Below are positions 63,701-64,000 of a stretch of DNA of 64,000 nucleotides, in pieces. Within the stretch, counting starts at the first letter, position 1, and each line of letters starts with the position of its first letter. The translations under genes were made by a program, and so were the position numbers. Source of the stretch: Myxococcales bacterium (GTDB taxonomy: Bacteria > Myxococcota_C > UBA6777); NCBI GenBank assembly GCA_020632975.1, contig JACKEL010000006.1, positions 248,001 to 312,000 of the forward strand. Reading direction: 5' to 3'. The notes under the pieces are model-generated. The model had not been told where the DNA came from and did no database searches. It worked only from the letters and a program-made list of their open reading frames with translations.

Positions 63701-64000
63701 TGCAAGCGAACTTCTGCGCCTTCGACAAAGTCGCTCCCTTTGAGAACGACTTCGACACGCGAGCCAGAGAAACCTTCAGCAGGAGAGACACTGCTCAAGG
63801 CGGGTGTCTTGTCCGCACCTTCTTGTACGTTGATGGTCAAGGTATCGGGATCAGACTCAAGGCCCCGTCGATCCGTGACAATCAACTCAAGAATATAACG
63901 ACCTTCTTTGTCTGGCGTAAAAGAAGCTTTGACTTCTCTTTCTTGTTCGATCTGCGCGGAAGAATTGGGAGGACGGCTCGAAACGCGCCATAGATAAGTA
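60781..64000 (-). CDS. giant IPT/TIG-repeat surface protein, partial
   Basis: The 5' end lies beyond the right edge; at least 1072 residues are visible. The protein starts in view with a PKD-like beta-sandwich (TYLWRVSSRPPN ... ASFTPDKEGRYILELIVTDRRG). It is followed by about ten IPT/TIG domains of roughly 90 residues, each opening with a pattern like PxITSLNPPQG and a central GxxF element (for example KGQYFIAGQVEV, KGRDFTANHSLY, KGSNFVLTSVLF). The last 60 residues are Cys-rich with a CxxxxDCTGF pattern, like the Cys regions of the MopE-type proteins. Such proteins are typically surface-exposed adhesins. The TTG at 63885 is not a true start, since the frame continues past the edge. Confidence 0.85.
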   Translation of the reverse strand, partial: TYLWRVSSRPPNSSAQIEQEREVKASFTPDKEGRYILELIVTDRRGLESDPDTLTINVQEGADKTPALSSVSPAEGFSGSRVEVVLKGSDFVEGAEVRLQNQYFPTQFVSATELKATINLSSQTAGDKELYIKNPNNRFSKPAIPFKVKEVPAPVITSLNPPQGFENAKMTFRMKGQYFIAGQVEVTYNFKPVDPPATVISDTELEFTIDFAGDGQGEGIIKVRNTTVNKSSADFSLKIGPRPPKPSVEVVVPISIRDRNPVEFNVYGKSFEVGATIYLELPDGTTVPIPTKRVGRTNVQADPRLDLSDETKFPFGDYKVFVKNPDGQQSDDRLPFSFTGANSPPKLDRILPFIWYLGEKLEGARVFGGNFEQASGANAGTKLKIGNIEITQAGGPYGKLIWEYSDAAMTLDLDLTDESKWTQGDLDAVVINDNGKASPAFKVTITYRQPSVSSVTPSGASTTCDQYVCINGINFTASSYITVGAKTYKQSDPTNPAKLESDRKLCFTVKKGDLAKGKFDLYVHNGPNAKSGKADFNVSDTIVKPVINYIRPATGRADTLVTVEVYPASTPSRSFTTAAAVYVDGKLMATACDPYTGTLYDPYCYDLTAEIDLAGFKAGTYSMWVANACDTRSDAISFIVGNPPKPAIFSVEPPYAKVGDKLDLVFKGRDFTANHSLYIDGVKVDSTFVSKEEIKTKNLYDFTGKPLGDIDIKIVNSNSEETPVLKFSVVSSFVPLITKIEKNVQQRGRVLPDLIIKGSNFVLTSVLFVNGKASATQYVTTSELRLIGFDATQLAAGTYAVEVRNGSRSSNKYPIVLEPIPPPTADYLRPSNVVAGSVSKVTSLYVYGTLLSATPPSIVIIKDPKGVDISSRFTPAYTGTTYIRGDFDIVGLPPGKYTFQIRNPTGETSNPLIFTINPPPPPTAYALSPPFAFRGNSTQILQITGANFITGDFVIFNNNTTLPGRVTSATTIEATVDLSAYRFAKTVDVFVQRCLDPPACTQLEKTTPLQLEIRNPSCTGAFAVDCTKLIFANTEKCDTAGGNVCRPACTKNSDCTGFDASASWTCQSGFCK

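Noticed and set aside
1..64000. mobile element or prophage
   Set aside because: I saw no transposase, integrase, recombinase or phage structural gene, and no insertion-type terminal repeats.

Overview
This 64 kb window is a gene-dense bacterial chromosome segment of moderate GC content. It looks like it comes from a Myxococcota/Bradymonadota-type (former deltaproteobacterial) organism. The reasons are three large lipoproteins with repeated Cys/Asp metal-binding motifs (MopE type), a giant IPT/TIG-repeat protein, a Ser/Thr protein kinase with zinc ribbons, many lipoproteins of unknown role, a tRNA-Sec gene, and a Gram-negative envelope gene set. The taxon is inferred from gene content only. 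I see no transposase, integrase, phage or CRISPR locus.

Layout. 1-4.7 kb (minus strand): a trypsin-like lipoprotein protease cut by the left edge, signal peptidase I, elongation factor LepA and a UDP-glucuronate decarboxylase-like sugar epimerase. 5-12.7 kb: a lipoprotein with EF-hand-like repeats, an intergenic repeat array, a 1574-residue MopE/beta-propeller lipoprotein, a small anchored protein and a protease-fold lipoprotein. 12.7-19 kb: prepilin peptidase, a sensor histidine kinase, an RluA-type pseudouridine synthase and RNase J. 19-29 kb (plus strand): Lon protease, a SulP transporter paired with a persulfide-dioxygenase-like metallo-beta-lactamase protein, a PBP4-type carboxypeptidase and a highly basic lytic transglycosylase. 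29-35.6 kb: a tiny secreted MVL-like lectin, the second MopE-type lipoprotein, a protein with nine 9-residue Arg/Ser repeats, and an O-antigen-ligase-like polymerase. 35.8-40.5 kb (minus strand): the third MopE-type lipoprotein, with tRNA-Sec just upstream.

40.7-47.5 kb (plus strand): two tandem enoyl-CoA isomerase paralogues, the second lacking the expected catalytic Glu. They are followed by a candidate envelope-signalling locus: a beta-rich envelope protein, an ECF sigma factor, a translationally coupled FecR-type membrane anti-sigma factor, and two GIN-domain (DUF2807) surface proteins. A leader able to form mutually exclusive hairpins lies between the last two. 47.5-64 kb: a second intergenic repeat array, a thiolase, an NhaC-type antiporter, YgfZ, a Ser/Thr kinase, a Pro-rich membrane protein, a PLP-dependent D-cysteine desulfhydrase/ACC deaminase-like enzyme, a glycosyltransferase pair (GT2 plus GT-C-like membrane protein) and the IPT-repeat giant, which runs off the right edge.

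Functional themes are envelope building and surface decoration (peptidoglycan remodelling, sugar transfer, protein secretion and processing, metal-binding lipoproteins), sulfur handling, and regulated proteolysis and RNA decay. The most interesting points for follow-up are the sigma/FecR/GIN locus with its structured leader, the MVL-like microlectin, the palindromic repeat arrays that occupy 3'-to-3' intergenic gaps, and the tandem isomerases with a lost catalytic residue.
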